From contig JBKPOG010000237.1 of NCBI GenBank assembly GCA_046732975.1, positions 1-23,161 on the forward strand: DNA of 23,161 nt. Direction: 5' to 3'. Source of the stretch: JAMXLO01 sp046732975 (lineage in GTDB: Bacteria > Pseudomonadota > Alphaproteobacteria > Acetobacterales > Acetobacteraceae). Shown one piece after another: positions 13,673 through 21,087 of this stretch (within the stretch, counting starts at the first letter, position 1; each line of letters begins with the position of its first letter). The position numbers and the translations under genes are program-made. The notes under the pieces were generated by a model that saw only the letters and a list, made by a program, of their open reading frames with translations, did no database searches and had not been told where the DNA came from.

Positions 13673-14464
13673 CTATATTCGCTCTATCGCCACGCTCCGC
13701 ATCGCCTCCTCATGGATCGAGTGCATGATGCGTCGCTTGATGGCCATAAATGCATCGCTGGTCAGCATCTCCACGGTGCGCGGTCGCGGCAAGTCGATTT
13801 CCAGCATTTCCTTGATCCGGCCAGGGCGCGCGGTCATCACGTAGACCCGATCGCCGAGCAGAATGGACTCGTCGATATCGTGGGTGATGAACAGCACCGT
13901 CTTGTGCGAGCTTTGCCAGATGTCGAGCAGCAGCTCCTGCATCAGCGATCGTGTCTGGCTGTCCAAGGCGCCAAACGGTTCATCCATCAGCAGGATCGCC
14001 GGGTCATTGGCGAGTGCACGCGCCAGCGCGACGCGTTGCATCATACCGCCGGAAAGCTGCTTCGGGTAAAGCCGTTCGAAACCAGTCAGGCCGACCTGAG
14101 CGATGTATCGCCGCGATGTCTCGCGTCGCTGCGTTGCGCGGATTCCCGCAATTCGCAGGCCGAACTCCACGTTGTCCTGCACGGTCAGCCAGGGGAACAG
14201 GGTGTAGGACTGGAACACCATCCCGCGGTCCTTGCCTGGTCCGCTGATGTTGGTGTTGTCGAGCGAAATCGCTCCCTCGGTCGGCTCGATCAATCCGGCA
14301 ACCAGGCGCAGCAGGCTGGTCTTGCCGCAGCCGGACGGCCCGACAATGACTGAAAACTCCTTGTCCTCAACTACGAGCGAAATGTTCTCGAGTGCTGTGA
14401 CGGGAGTTCCGCTCCTGGACTTGAACCGCAGAGCAACGTTGTCGATACGCAGCTTGGGCGCCAC
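13673..14464 (-). CDS. ABC transporter ATP-binding protein (NitT/TauT type)
   Basis: The 263-residue ATPase energises the importer encoded with the next two genes. Walker A is GPSGCGKTSLL (42-52), the Q-loop is in MVFQSYTLFPWLTV (Gln85), the signature is LSGGMMQRVALARAL (137-151), Walker B is ILLMDEPFGALD (157-168) and the H-loop His is in FITHDIDES (about 195). The GTG start at 14464 directly abuts the permease TAG (TAGGTG), so it is probably translationally coupled. The close family is that of nitrate/sulfonate/taurine importers (SsuB/TauB-like). The ligand is not deducible. Confidence 0.92.
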   Translation of the reverse strand: MAPKLRIDNVALRFKSRSGTPVTALENISLVVEDKEFSVIVGPSGCGKTSLLRLVAGLIEPTEGAISLDNTNISGPGKDRGMVFQSYTLFPWLTVQDNVEFGLRIAGIRATQRRETSRRYIAQVGLTGFERLYPKQLSGGMMQRVALARALANDPAILLMDEPFGALDSQTRSLMQELLLDIWQSSHKTVLFITHDIDESILLGDRVYVMTARPGRIKEMLEIDLPRPRTVEMLTSDAFMAIKRRIMHSIHEEAMRSVAIERI

Positions 14465-15259
14465 CTAAACCGCCCAGGGCAGCAGCCAGTTGCGCAGCAG
14501 CTTGAACACCTGATCGGTGATCAGTCCGAGTAGCCCGATCACCATGATCCCTAAGAAGATTTGATCGGTGAACAGGCCACGCATCGAGTTCAGGATGAAA
14601 TAGCCCAGTCCCTTGTTGGCCGCGACCAGTTCAGCGACGACCAGATAGGTCCAGGCCCAGCCAAGCGTGACGCGCAGAGTGTCCATCACTCCAGGCAGCG
14701 TCGCCGGAATCAGCACACGCCAGACAACGGTACGACGGCCCGCACCAAGCGTATATGATACGTCCAGCAGATCCTGCGATACGCCGCGTGAAACATCCGC
14801 AATCATGATCAGCTGCTGGAAGAATGTACCAATGAAGATGACCGAGATCTTCTCCTCTATGTCGATGCCGACCCACAGGATCAGCAGCGGGATCAGTGCC
14901 GAGACTGGCAGGTAGCGAACAAAGTTGGTTACCGGTTCCAAGGCAGCTTCAGCGATTTTGAAGCTGCCCATCAGGATGCCAAGCGGCACAGCGAAGACCG
15001 AGGCGATGACGAAACCCGACATGATCTCGGTGACGCTGACGCCGGTGTTGACCAGCAGCGAACCATCTTGCAGGCCGTTGATCGCTGCCAGCGCGACGTC
15101 GTGCGGGGTCGGCAGGAAGTCGCTGCGCACCATGCCGCCATAGGACAGCAAACACCAGAGCGCGATGATCACTATCACCACAACTGTGCTTACAGCTATG
15201 TAGGCTTGCCGCGGTATCTCCTTCTTGGGCGCGACGTAGACGTCCAGGAACGATGCCAT
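14465..15259 (-). CDS. ABC transporter permease (NitT/TauT type)
   Basis: The 264-residue inner-membrane permease has about six transmembrane helices; the first is roughly VSTVVVIVIIALWCLLSYG. The cytoplasmic EAA-like coupling loop is visible around SYTLGAGRRTVVWRVLIPATLPGVMDTLRVTLG. I start at the ATG at 15259, not the TTG at 15262. This ATG overlaps the TGA of the upstream binding protein by one base (TGATG), the usual coupled arrangement, which also confirms the reading frame of the binding protein's 3' end. Confidence 0.92.
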   Translation of the reverse strand: MASFLDVYVAPKKEIPRQAYIAVSTVVVIVIIALWCLLSYGGMVRSDFLPTPHDVALAAINGLQDGSLLVNTGVSVTEIMSGFVIASVFAVPLGILMGSFKIAEAALEPVTNFVRYLPVSALIPLLILWVGIDIEEKISVIFIGTFFQQLIMIADVSRGVSQDLLDVSYTLGAGRRTVVWRVLIPATLPGVMDTLRVTLGWAWTYLVVAELVAANKGLGYFILNSMRGLFTDQIFLGIMVIGLLGLITDQVFKLLRNWLLPWAV

Positions 15260-16241
15260 CAACCGCCGACGTAGCCGTAACTGATCAGGTCCGCCGGTGT
15301 CGTCTTGACCTGCAATTTGCCATGGCTCGACCAGATGTCGATCGCCTCCTGCACGGTGTGGGAGAGCGGACCCGGCTTCGCCTTGGTTCCGAAGAACGCC
15401 TTGTTGTCGTCACCGCCATAGAACTTGATGCCGGCAAGGGTCGCCTTGTCGGATCCTTCAGCCAGCCGCCTACACCCTTCGCCATGATGTCGATCGATTC
15501 ATCCGGGTGCTCGCGGTAATACGCGACCGCCTCGTCCCACGCCCTTACGATAGCCTCGACATCCTTCTTGTGCGCGTTCGCCCAGTCCGTCTTGACGATG
15601 AGCACGTCGGTGATCAGGCCGGGCGTTGTCGAGCTGTCCACCAACAGATGCCCGAAACCGGTAGCCTTGCCCCTGGCCAGCCACGGCTCCCAGGTCACGG
15701 CGGCGTCGACCCGCTTCGCAACGAAGGCGCTTCCGGCGTCGGCGGCCGTCATATTCACCGTATTTAGGTCCGATTCCTTTAGGCCGGCCTTTCCTAACAG
15801 AACATTAAGGTAGAACTCCGAAACGGAGCCATCGTTGACCGCGACCTTCTTTCCCTTGAGATCGGCGATGGATTTAATGTCCTTTATTGCGACGATGCCA
15901 TCACCGCCATTGGAATCGTCGATCGCCACCACATATTGGAAGTCGGTCGGCCTCTTCAAATAGAGTAGGGCAGTATCGACCGTACTGGCGATCATCTGGA
16001 TCTTATCGGCCATAAGGGTAGGAAAACGCTCCTTTGGGTCTTCCATGACGACCAGCTCGACCTTAACGCCGTACTTCTTGAAGAATCCCTTGTTCTGCCC
16101 GATGTAGAGCGGGCCGTAGCCCACCCAGGTGGAGTGCGCAATCTTCACCGTGTCATCGGCACGAACAGATGCGCTGTCCACAAATGGAAACAGCAACAGG
16201 CCCAGGAGCACAACTATTGCGCGCCAGACGAATCGGTTCAT
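15259..16241 (-). pseudogene. NitT/TauT-type ABC substrate-binding protein, frameshifted near the 3' end
   Basis: A signal peptide (MNRFVWRAIVVLLGLLLFPF...ASVRADD) is followed by a periplasmic binding domain: VKIAHSTWVGYGPLYIGQNKG, SIADLKGKKVAVNDGS, DAAVTWEPWLARGKA. The starting frame is family-like to GVGGWLKDP at about 15450. From about 15456 the neighbouring frame takes over with GSDKATLAGIKFYGGDDNKAFF and ends YGYVGG at 15259-15261. In the first frame the tail becomes Arg/Ser-rich nonsense and stops at 15285. A single one- or two-base indel at about 15447-15458 explains this. It may be a sequencing error or a recent mutation; the rest of the gene is intact and in operon with permease and ATPase. 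Confidence 0.85.
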
Positions 16242-16405
16242 GGAGTTTACCCTGTGGTGGACTGATGAAGTTCAGCCTACGTCAGGTTGTACACCACCGC
16301 AATTTGCCCAGATGCAGCGGCGCCCCTGGTATTCTGCGAGGAGTCGACGCCCTTCAGCTAAGCGTGAACGGTGGTTTCACGGGTAATTAAGATGCTTGGG
16401 GCTGG

Positions 16406-16443
16406 TAGCATGGATATGTCGATGCTATGACTGTCAATATAAT
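16406..16443 (+). promoter_or_regulatory. Putative promoter with overlapping inverted-repeat operator
   Basis: A perfect TATAAT lies at 16438-16443 with no good -35 at 17 bases. The -35 region is instead occupied by an inverted repeat, TAGCAT (16406-16411) and ATGCTA (16422-16427). Transcription would start near 16450, giving a leader of about 36 bases before the AT-hook gene ATG. A TTGACA on the opposite strand (16437-16432) overlaps the -10 and might serve the divergent ABC operon. Confidence 0.4.
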
Positions 16444-16485
16444 CGCCGCCACAACGAGCGGCCACGTCCGGTTTGCCAGGTACAC

Positions 16486-17187
16486 ATGACGGAATACTCA
16501 AACGACGATTCGCGCCTGCGCGCCGCAGAGGAGCAGATGCGTCGCGCGCTCGGTCTGCGAGATTCGACGCCAACACTACAGGCGCCACCAGCCGCGCGCC
16601 CGGCGCAGAACCCGAACGCGTCCCCTCGGCCGCACCGCCGCTTCGTTCGCGACGGTGAAGTGCAAGTCGAGGTCGTACATCATGAAGGCGCCGGCAACAA
16701 TCAGCTCGAAGCTGCACGCCAAGCGATTCGTACGCTGACGGCTGCGCGCGATCAAGCCGAGCGACAGCTGGTCGACGCACAGGCCACGATTCGCGACCTG
16801 CAGACGAAGCTCGCGCATGAGAGGATCGCCAGGGAGGAAGCTCTTCAGCGCTCCGCTGCCGAAGGAGAGGACACAGAGAGGGCGCTGCAATCAGCCAGGG
16901 CGGACCTGGAGGCAGAGCGGGCTGCGCGGCGTGCGACTGAAGGGCAACTTGCGGTCGCCCTCGAGCGCTCCGCTGATGCAGAGCCGCGTGGTGCAAAACC
17001 GAAGCAACCGCCCCTGCCGCTGGAAGCGATCGAGTCGGATGCCGCGCGGGGCAATAACGGCAAATTGACCAAACCGGGCGCCACACCCGGCCGTCGTCGC
17101 GGTCGCCCGCCGAAGGCAAAAGCTCCAGAGCAGGAAGCGGATTTCGTCGAGTGGTGGAAACCAGGCTGGCAACAGCAATTTCGCTGA
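16486..17187 (+). CDS. Coiled-coil protein with C-terminal AT-hook
   Basis: The 233-residue protein starts at the ATG at 16486; upstream residues in the open frame overlap the promoter. Visible layout: an acidic helical start (about 1-25); a Pro/Ala linker (26-50); a short conserved-looking block HRRFVRDGEVQVEVVH (50-65); a long Glu/Arg/Ala-rich coiled coil (about 73-163); a basic AT-hook GRRRGRPPK (202-210); and a tail DFVEWWKPGWQQQFR. The RGRPPK core binds the minor groove of AT-rich DNA in known AT-hook proteins. It may be a nucleoid-associated or DNA-bridging protein (inference). I do not recognise a named family. Confidence 0.75.
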   Translation: MTEYSNDDSRLRAAEEQMRRALGLRDSTPTLQAPPAARPAQNPNASPRPHRRFVRDGEVQVEVVHHEGAGNNQLEAARQAIRTLTAARDQAERQLVDAQATIRDLQTKLAHERIAREEALQRSAAEGEDTERALQSARADLEAERAARRATEGQLAVALERSADAEPRGAKPKQPPLPLEAIESDAARGNNGKLTKPGATPGRRRGRPPKAKAPEQEADFVEWWKPGWQQQFR

Positions 17188-17215
17188 CTGCTGATCGCGA
17201 TTCGGTGGCGGCTCC

Positions 17216-18373
17216 TTACATGTCCACCACCGAGCCATCGACATGCGGTCGCATGCCAATAGGTCGCGGCCGATAAGGGAAGCGTTGCTCCGCGTTCTGG
17301 ACCAGCTCCACTCCGATACCAGGTCCGCTCGGAATGGCGATGAAGCCGTCCACTTGTTCTTCCAGCCCAGTGGCCAGATCGTTGCCCAACAGTTCTTTGC
17401 CGCCATCCAGGTCTGGCGTACGTGAGGGATACTCCTGGATAGCAAAGTTTGGAATGCAGGCAGCAATCTGCAGACATGCGGCGGTCGAGATCGGTGACAG
17501 CGGATTGTGCGGCACGACCCACGCATCATGCGCTTCGGCAATGGCCGCCACCTTCTTCGCACCAGTTATCCCACCGACCAGGCAGACATCGGGTCGCAGA
17601 TACTGCACCGCGTTTCGTGTCAACAGAGTCTGAAACTGGTAGAGCGAGGTAAACCGCTCGCCGGTGGCAATCGGAATATCGATGTGCCGCGCAACATCAG
17701 CCATGGCATCGAAGCTGTTCGGTCGCAGCGGATCCTCGTAGAACATCGGTGTATACTTCTCGATGCCGCGCGCCAGGGCGATGGCCTCGGGTGGCGTCAG
17801 GCGACGATGGATCTCGATGCACAGATCCACCTTCGGTCCAACCGCCTCGCGTAGCCGCCGCACATTGTCGATCGCTTCCTCGATTCGCGCCGCATGCGGT
17901 TTGTAGAACGGCTCGTCTTCGCTTTCATCCAGCAGCGGATTCAGGTGACCGAGCGCTGTGAAGCCCGCCTGCTTCAGCCGCACGGCCTCTTCGACCAGCT
18001 TCTCGATGCTGCGCCCCTTCACATGGCCGTAGAGCCGCGCCTTGTGGCGCATCCGACCGCCGAGCAGCTCGTAAACCGGCACGCCAAGCGCCTTGCCCTT
18101 GATGTCCCACAGCGCGATGTCGATCGCCGAAACTGCGCCGGTGATCGCACCGCCGGTAAAATGGTTGGCGCGCAGCATGACATTCCAGTGGTGCTCAATC
18201 GGAAACGGATCCTTGCCCACCAGGTAATCGCCATATTTCGTGACGGAGGCGGCGGACGCCTCAAGCTGTCCCCAGGTTCCGGATTCGCCGATACCTGTGA
18301 TGCCGGAGTCGGTGTGAACCCGCACGTACAGGAACCGGTCCAGCAGCAGCGGTTCGACCTTGGTGATCTTCAT
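17216..18373 (-). CDS. Enolase-superfamily dehydratase (D-galactonate dehydratase-like)
   Basis: The 385-residue protein starts at the ATG at 18373 behind AGGAGGAGG; the longer frame from 18460 is not needed. The capping domain begins MKITKVEPLLLDRFLYVRV. The barrel carries ligands spaced as in DgoD: Glu187 and His189 (DLCIEIHRR), Glu213 (FYEDPLRP), Glu239 (ATGERF) and His289 (VPHNPLSP). These correspond with a constant +4 offset to remembered DgoD Asp183, His185, Glu209, Glu235 and His285. The first metal ligand is therefore Glu, not Asp. It probably dehydrates a sugar acid using Mg2+; galactonate itself is not proven. Confidence 0.88.
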   Translation of the reverse strand: MKITKVEPLLLDRFLYVRVHTDSGITGIGESGTWGQLEASAASVTKYGDYLVGKDPFPIEHHWNVMLRANHFTGGAITGAVSAIDIALWDIKGKALGVPVYELLGGRMRHKARLYGHVKGRSIEKLVEEAVRLKQAGFTALGHLNPLLDESEDEPFYKPHAARIEEAIDNVRRLREAVGPKVDLCIEIHRRLTPPEAIALARGIEKYTPMFYEDPLRPNSFDAMADVARHIDIPIATGERFTSLYQFQTLLTRNAVQYLRPDVCLVGGITGAKKVAAIAEAHDAWVVPHNPLSPISTAACLQIAACIPNFAIQEYPSRTPDLDGGKELLGNDLATGLEEQVDGFIAIPSGPGIGVELVQNAEQRFPYRPRPIGMRPHVDGSVVDM

Positions 18374-18432
18374 GGGCTCCTCCTCCTGGAGCATCGCAGC
18401 TTCGGCCACCAACCTCGGCTCGTCCAGGCGCC

Positions 18433-18457
18433 GGAATAATCGCCGCCCAAGCGCGTC
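18433..18457 (+). promoter_or_regulatory. Putative ECF-type autoregulatory promoter
   Basis: GGAAT (18433-18437) is followed after 16 bases by CGTC (18454-18457). This fits the GGAA(C/T)...CGT(C/T) pattern of many ECF sigma promoters. It lies about 60 bases upstream of the sigma-factor start, where an autoregulated promoter is expected. Confidence 0.4.
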
Positions 18458-18515
18458 CAAGCCCTACGATGGAGGAGCAGACAGCGCCAATGCGCAGCGC
18501 CTATCCTGCCGGATC

Positions 18516-19034
18516 GTGACCGTCTCCGGCGTTCTGACCCGCATCGAGGACTGCATTCCGGCGCTGCGACGCTACGCCGCTGCGCTGTTGCGCAACCGTG
18601 AGGACGCTGACGATTTGGTGCATGACTGCCTGGTACGCGCCCTCGACAAGCTGCACACACGCAGGGACGACGCCGACGTAAGGGCTTGGCTGTTCACGAT
18701 CATGCACAACCTGTTCATCAGCCAATTGCGGCGATCGAAAGCACGGCCGTCTGGCGAGCCGCTCGCCGAGACTCACGAGGCAATCGGCACCCGGCCGGGG
18801 CAGGAGAGCAGTCTGCAATGGCGCGACCTGATCCGGGCATTGAACCAGCTTCCGGTGGAGCAGCGGACGGTGATCCTTCTGGTATCGGTCGAGGACCTGT
18901 CTTACGCGGAAACGGCTCAGGTCCTTGGAATTCCGATCGGTACTGTGATGTCACGGCTCGCGCGAGGGCGCGAACGGCTGCGCCAGATGACCGAGGAAGG
19001 GGACATTCGCCCGGCACTGCGGAGGGTCAAGTGA
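18516..19034 (+). CDS. ECF RNA polymerase sigma factor
   Basis: The 172-residue protein starts at the GTG at 18516. Sigma region 2 spans about 12-72, with RRYAAALLRNREDADDLVHD and DVRAWLFTIMHNLFISQLRR. Region 4 spans about 106-158, with LNQLPVEQRTVILLVSVEDL and SYAETAQVLGIPIGTVMSRLARGRERL. No other domains are present. The stop overlaps the anti-sigma start (GTGA). No ribosome-binding site sits close to the GTG; a 9-codon upstream ORF (18490-18519) with a GGAGGAG upstream overlaps it and may couple initiation. It directs transcription of an unknown stress regulon. Confidence 0.9.
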   Translation: MTVSGVLTRIEDCIPALRRYAAALLRNREDADDLVHDCLVRALDKLHTRRDDADVRAWLFTIMHNLFISQLRRSKARPSGEPLAETHEAIGTRPGQESSLQWRDLIRALNQLPVEQRTVILLVSVEDLSYAETAQVLGIPIGTVMSRLARGRERLRQMTEEGDIRPALRRVK

Positions 19035-19816
19035 GCGACCTTGGCCGCCCGATCTCCGAAGAAGATCTGCACGCGTGGGTTGATGAGCAGTTGGATGCAG
19101 ACCGCCGTTCTGCGGTCTCCCGCTACCTGCAGGACCACCCGGACCTGGCCCGACGGGTCGCCGCCTGGCGCGAACAAAGGGACGCGCTGCGCGCAGCGTT
19201 CGCCGTAGTCGCGGCAGAGCCAATCCCGTCGCGGCTCCAGCTGGATCGGCTCGTCCACCAGCGGCTCGCGCGCCGCGGCGTCATCTGGCGCATGGCTGCC
19301 AGCGCCCTGCTCGCCTTCGGCCTCGGAGGTGCGGCCGGCTGGTTCCTGCATATCGGACTGCAGCCACCTGGCACTGCCGCTATCACCTTGCTGGCGCAGC
19401 AGGCAGTAGCGAACCACGTCGTCTACACGGCGGATCGCCGGCGCCCCACGGAACTGGGCGCACAGCAGCGCGATGACCTCGCGCGTTGGGTATCGAACCG
19501 GCTCAACCACCCAGTGGAACCGCCCGATCTGTCGGCCGATGGTTTCAGCTACATGGGGGGCCGGCTGGCGGCGACATCGGACGGGCCGGCGGGTCTCTTC
19601 ATGTATGACGGGCCTCAGTCGGTTCGGCTGACCGTATTCGTGCTGCCATTGAAGACGGCGGGCGAAGTGCCGATCCAGCACGTCGATTTCGCCCATGTCG
19701 ACGGCTGCGCCTGGATCGACAAAGGCATCGGCTACACCGTGGTTGGCAAGCTGCCGCCATCGGAGTTGCGGCGCATCGCCGAGCAGGTACGCCAGCAGCT
19801 GAGTGGCACGACCTGA
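19031..19816 (+). CDS. Membrane-bound anti-sigma factor
   Basis: The 261-residue protein is encoded from the GTG at 19031, which overlaps the sigma stop. The cytoplasmic N-terminus (1-83) carries ISEEDLHAWVDEQLDADRRSAV and YLQDHPDLARRVAAWREQRDALR, the usual sigma-sequestering helical region of this class, without the Hx3Cx2C zinc motif. One transmembrane helix follows (about 86-106, MAASALLAFGLGGAAGWFLHI). The remaining 150 residues are periplasmic (VYTADRRRPTEL, GRLAATSDGPAGLFMYD, FAHVDGCAWIDKGIGYTVVG). It would release the sigma factor on an envelope or oxidative signal; the signal is unknown. Confidence 0.88.
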   Translation: MSDLGRPISEEDLHAWVDEQLDADRRSAVSRYLQDHPDLARRVAAWREQRDALRAAFAVVAAEPIPSRLQLDRLVHQRLARRGVIWRMAASALLAFGLGGAAGWFLHIGLQPPGTAAITLLAQQAVANHVVYTADRRRPTELGAQQRDDLARWVSNRLNHPVEPPDLSADGFSYMGGRLAATSDGPAGLFMYDGPQSVRLTVFVLPLKTAGEVPIQHVDFAHVDGCAWIDKGIGYTVVGKLPPSELRRIAEQVRQQLSGTT

Positions 19817-19834
19817 CGCCTGCCAGCTGCGCGT

Positions 19835-19848
19835 CTGATCCAGATCAA
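19835..19848. promoter_or_regulatory. FNR/FixK-like box
   Basis: CTGATCCAGATCAA differs in one base from the consensus TTGAT-N4-ATCAA, with a FixK-like GATC inside. It lies between the anti-sigma stop and the decayed host-attachment gene (from about 19882). Confidence 0.5.
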
Positions 19849-19881
19849 GGCGCACCCGCCCACTGTGGCGCAGCATCCCCA

Positions 19882-20360
19882 GTGACAACAGAGGCAGACC
19901 ACCACGGCACTTCTTCGCATCGCCATCGTCGATGGCGAGCACGCGCGCTTCGTTCAGGCGCACGCCGACGGCGAACTTCGCACTATTGGTTCTCTCGATT
20001 CAGTATCTGCACACCTGCGCTCGCGGGACATCGGCACCGACAAGCGGACGGTAGTTTGAAAGCAGCGCGAGCGCTCGCCATAGCGTCGGTCAGCGCCACG
20101 ACCTTCATGCGATCGGAAAGGAGCGATTTGTCCAGGTCGTTGCCGAACAGCTCAACGCGGCATCCACGCGTGGGGAGTTCAGTGAGCTTGTGCTGGTGGC
20201 ACCACCTCGTGCGCTGAGCGAACTGCGTGATGCGCTCGATGCGGCCACGCGGACAAAATTGGCCGGCACGTTAGAAAAGGATCTGGTGAAGACACCAGAT
20301 CACGAGCTGTCCTCGCACTTGCTTGACTGGGTCCCACCAGCGCGTCGTGCCGGCGCTTGA
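19882..20360 (+). pseudogene. Host-attachment-family protein (baeRF-like) remnant
   Basis: Two frames together give a typical member of the family annotated as protein required for attachment to host cells (COG5622-type). Frame 2 encodes TALLRIAIVDGEHARFVQA to DIGTDKRTVV and stops at 20057-20059. From about 20055 frame 3 continues FESSASARHSVGQRHDLHAIG, FVQVVAEQLNAA, ELVLVAPPRALSELRDAL and EKDLVKTPDHELSSHLLDWVPP, ending in TGA at 20358-20360. A one- or two-base indel near 20053 explains the break. Frame 2 also has no start codon after the TGA at 19883; a GTG at 19882 is in another frame, so a second indel is likely. It is probably a real pseudogene. Confidence 0.65.
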
Positions 20361-20370
20361 TCTGCATCAA
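20357..20370. promoter_or_regulatory. FNR/FixK box upstream of hsp20
   Basis: TTGATCTGCATCAA is a perfect TTGAT-N4-ATCAA palindrome, 69 bases before the hsp20 ATG. It contains the stop codon of the preceding remnant. A -10-like TAGATT at 20398-20403 lies about 5 bases further than in a textbook class II FNR promoter, so direct activation is likely but not certain. Confidence 0.6.
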
Positions 20371-20439
20371 TGCGGCTGTCGCTTTCCAACGGCAGCGTAG
20401 ATTGCCGGATACGGCGACGATCATTGAAGGGAAATCAAC

Positions 20440-20964
20440 ATGGCAACGACACCTGTTGAAGTGAAGAAGCCGACCCCCGCTACAACTGGTGCACCCGACG
20501 CTTTTCGCTCGCTTCGCACCGAGATGGATCGGCTGTTCGATCGATTTGCCGGTGGCTGGGGATTCCCGTCACTTGGCCGCATGTTCGAAGCCGCGCCAAC
20601 GTTACGCTACGAAAGCGCGTTCGGAGTGCCGTCGCCCGCGGTGGACATCACAGAGGATGACACCGGTTACAAGCTGGCGGCTGAACTGCCCGGCATGAGC
20701 GAGAAGGAAATCGAGGTTGTGGTCTCCGGCGACACGCTGACGCTCAAGGGCGAGAAGAGGCAGGAGAAAGAACAGAAGGACAAGAACTTCTACCTCTCCG
20801 AGCGTTCGTATGGGTCATTCCAACGCAGTTTCTATGTCCCGGAAGGCGTGGATCGCGAAAAGATCGCTGCAGACTTTTCCAAAGGCGTGCTGACCATCAC
20901 CATGCCGAAGACGGCAAAAACCGTGGAGCAGCAGAAGAAGATCGAGGTGAAGACCGCCAGTTGA
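20440..20964 (+). CDS. Small heat shock protein, Hsp20/alpha-crystallin family
   Basis: The 174-residue ATP-independent holdase binds unfolding proteins in large oligomers. A variable N-terminal arm (1-64, including RTEMDRLFDRFAGGWGFPSL) precedes the alpha-crystallin domain (about 65-158): PAVDITEDDTGYKLAAELPG, EIEVVVSGDTLTLKGEK, GSFQRSFYVPEGVD and the GVLTITMPK end. A C-terminal IEV serves as the I-x-I/V anchor (168-170). GAAGGGAAA precedes the ATG. A perfect FNR-like box lies 69 bases upstream, suggesting induction at low oxygen. Confidence 0.95.
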   Translation: MATTPVEVKKPTPATTGAPDAFRSLRTEMDRLFDRFAGGWGFPSLGRMFEAAPTLRYESAFGVPSPAVDITEDDTGYKLAAELPGMSEKEIEVVVSGDTLTLKGEKRQEKEQKDKNFYLSERSYGSFQRSFYVPEGVDREKIAADFSKGVLTITMPKTAKTVEQQKKIEVKTAS

Positions 20965-20971
20965 AGGCTGA

Positions 20972-21021
20972 GCGGCTGTTCCTCTTGAGCTTGCTGGAAA
21001 CAGCCGCCCCGCATCGCGGGG
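20972..21021 (+). terminator. Two hairpins after hsp20
   Basis: GCGGCTGTT (20972-20980) pairs with AACAGCCGC (20999-21007), followed at once by CCCCGC-ATC-GCGGGG (21007-21021). They begin nine bases after the hsp20 stop. No T-tract follows; probably a terminator or a transcript-stabilising structure. Confidence 0.45.
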
Positions 21022-21087
21022 ACGTGAACGTGACTGAAGGTTGGTCCATCGGATACTGCTTTAGAAACAACAAGAGGACCCACCATC

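Noticed and set aside
14516..14530. CTGATCGGTGATCAG, resembling an FNR/FixK box
   Set aside because: The half-site spacing is wrong for TTGAT-N4-ATCAA and it lies inside the permease coding region.
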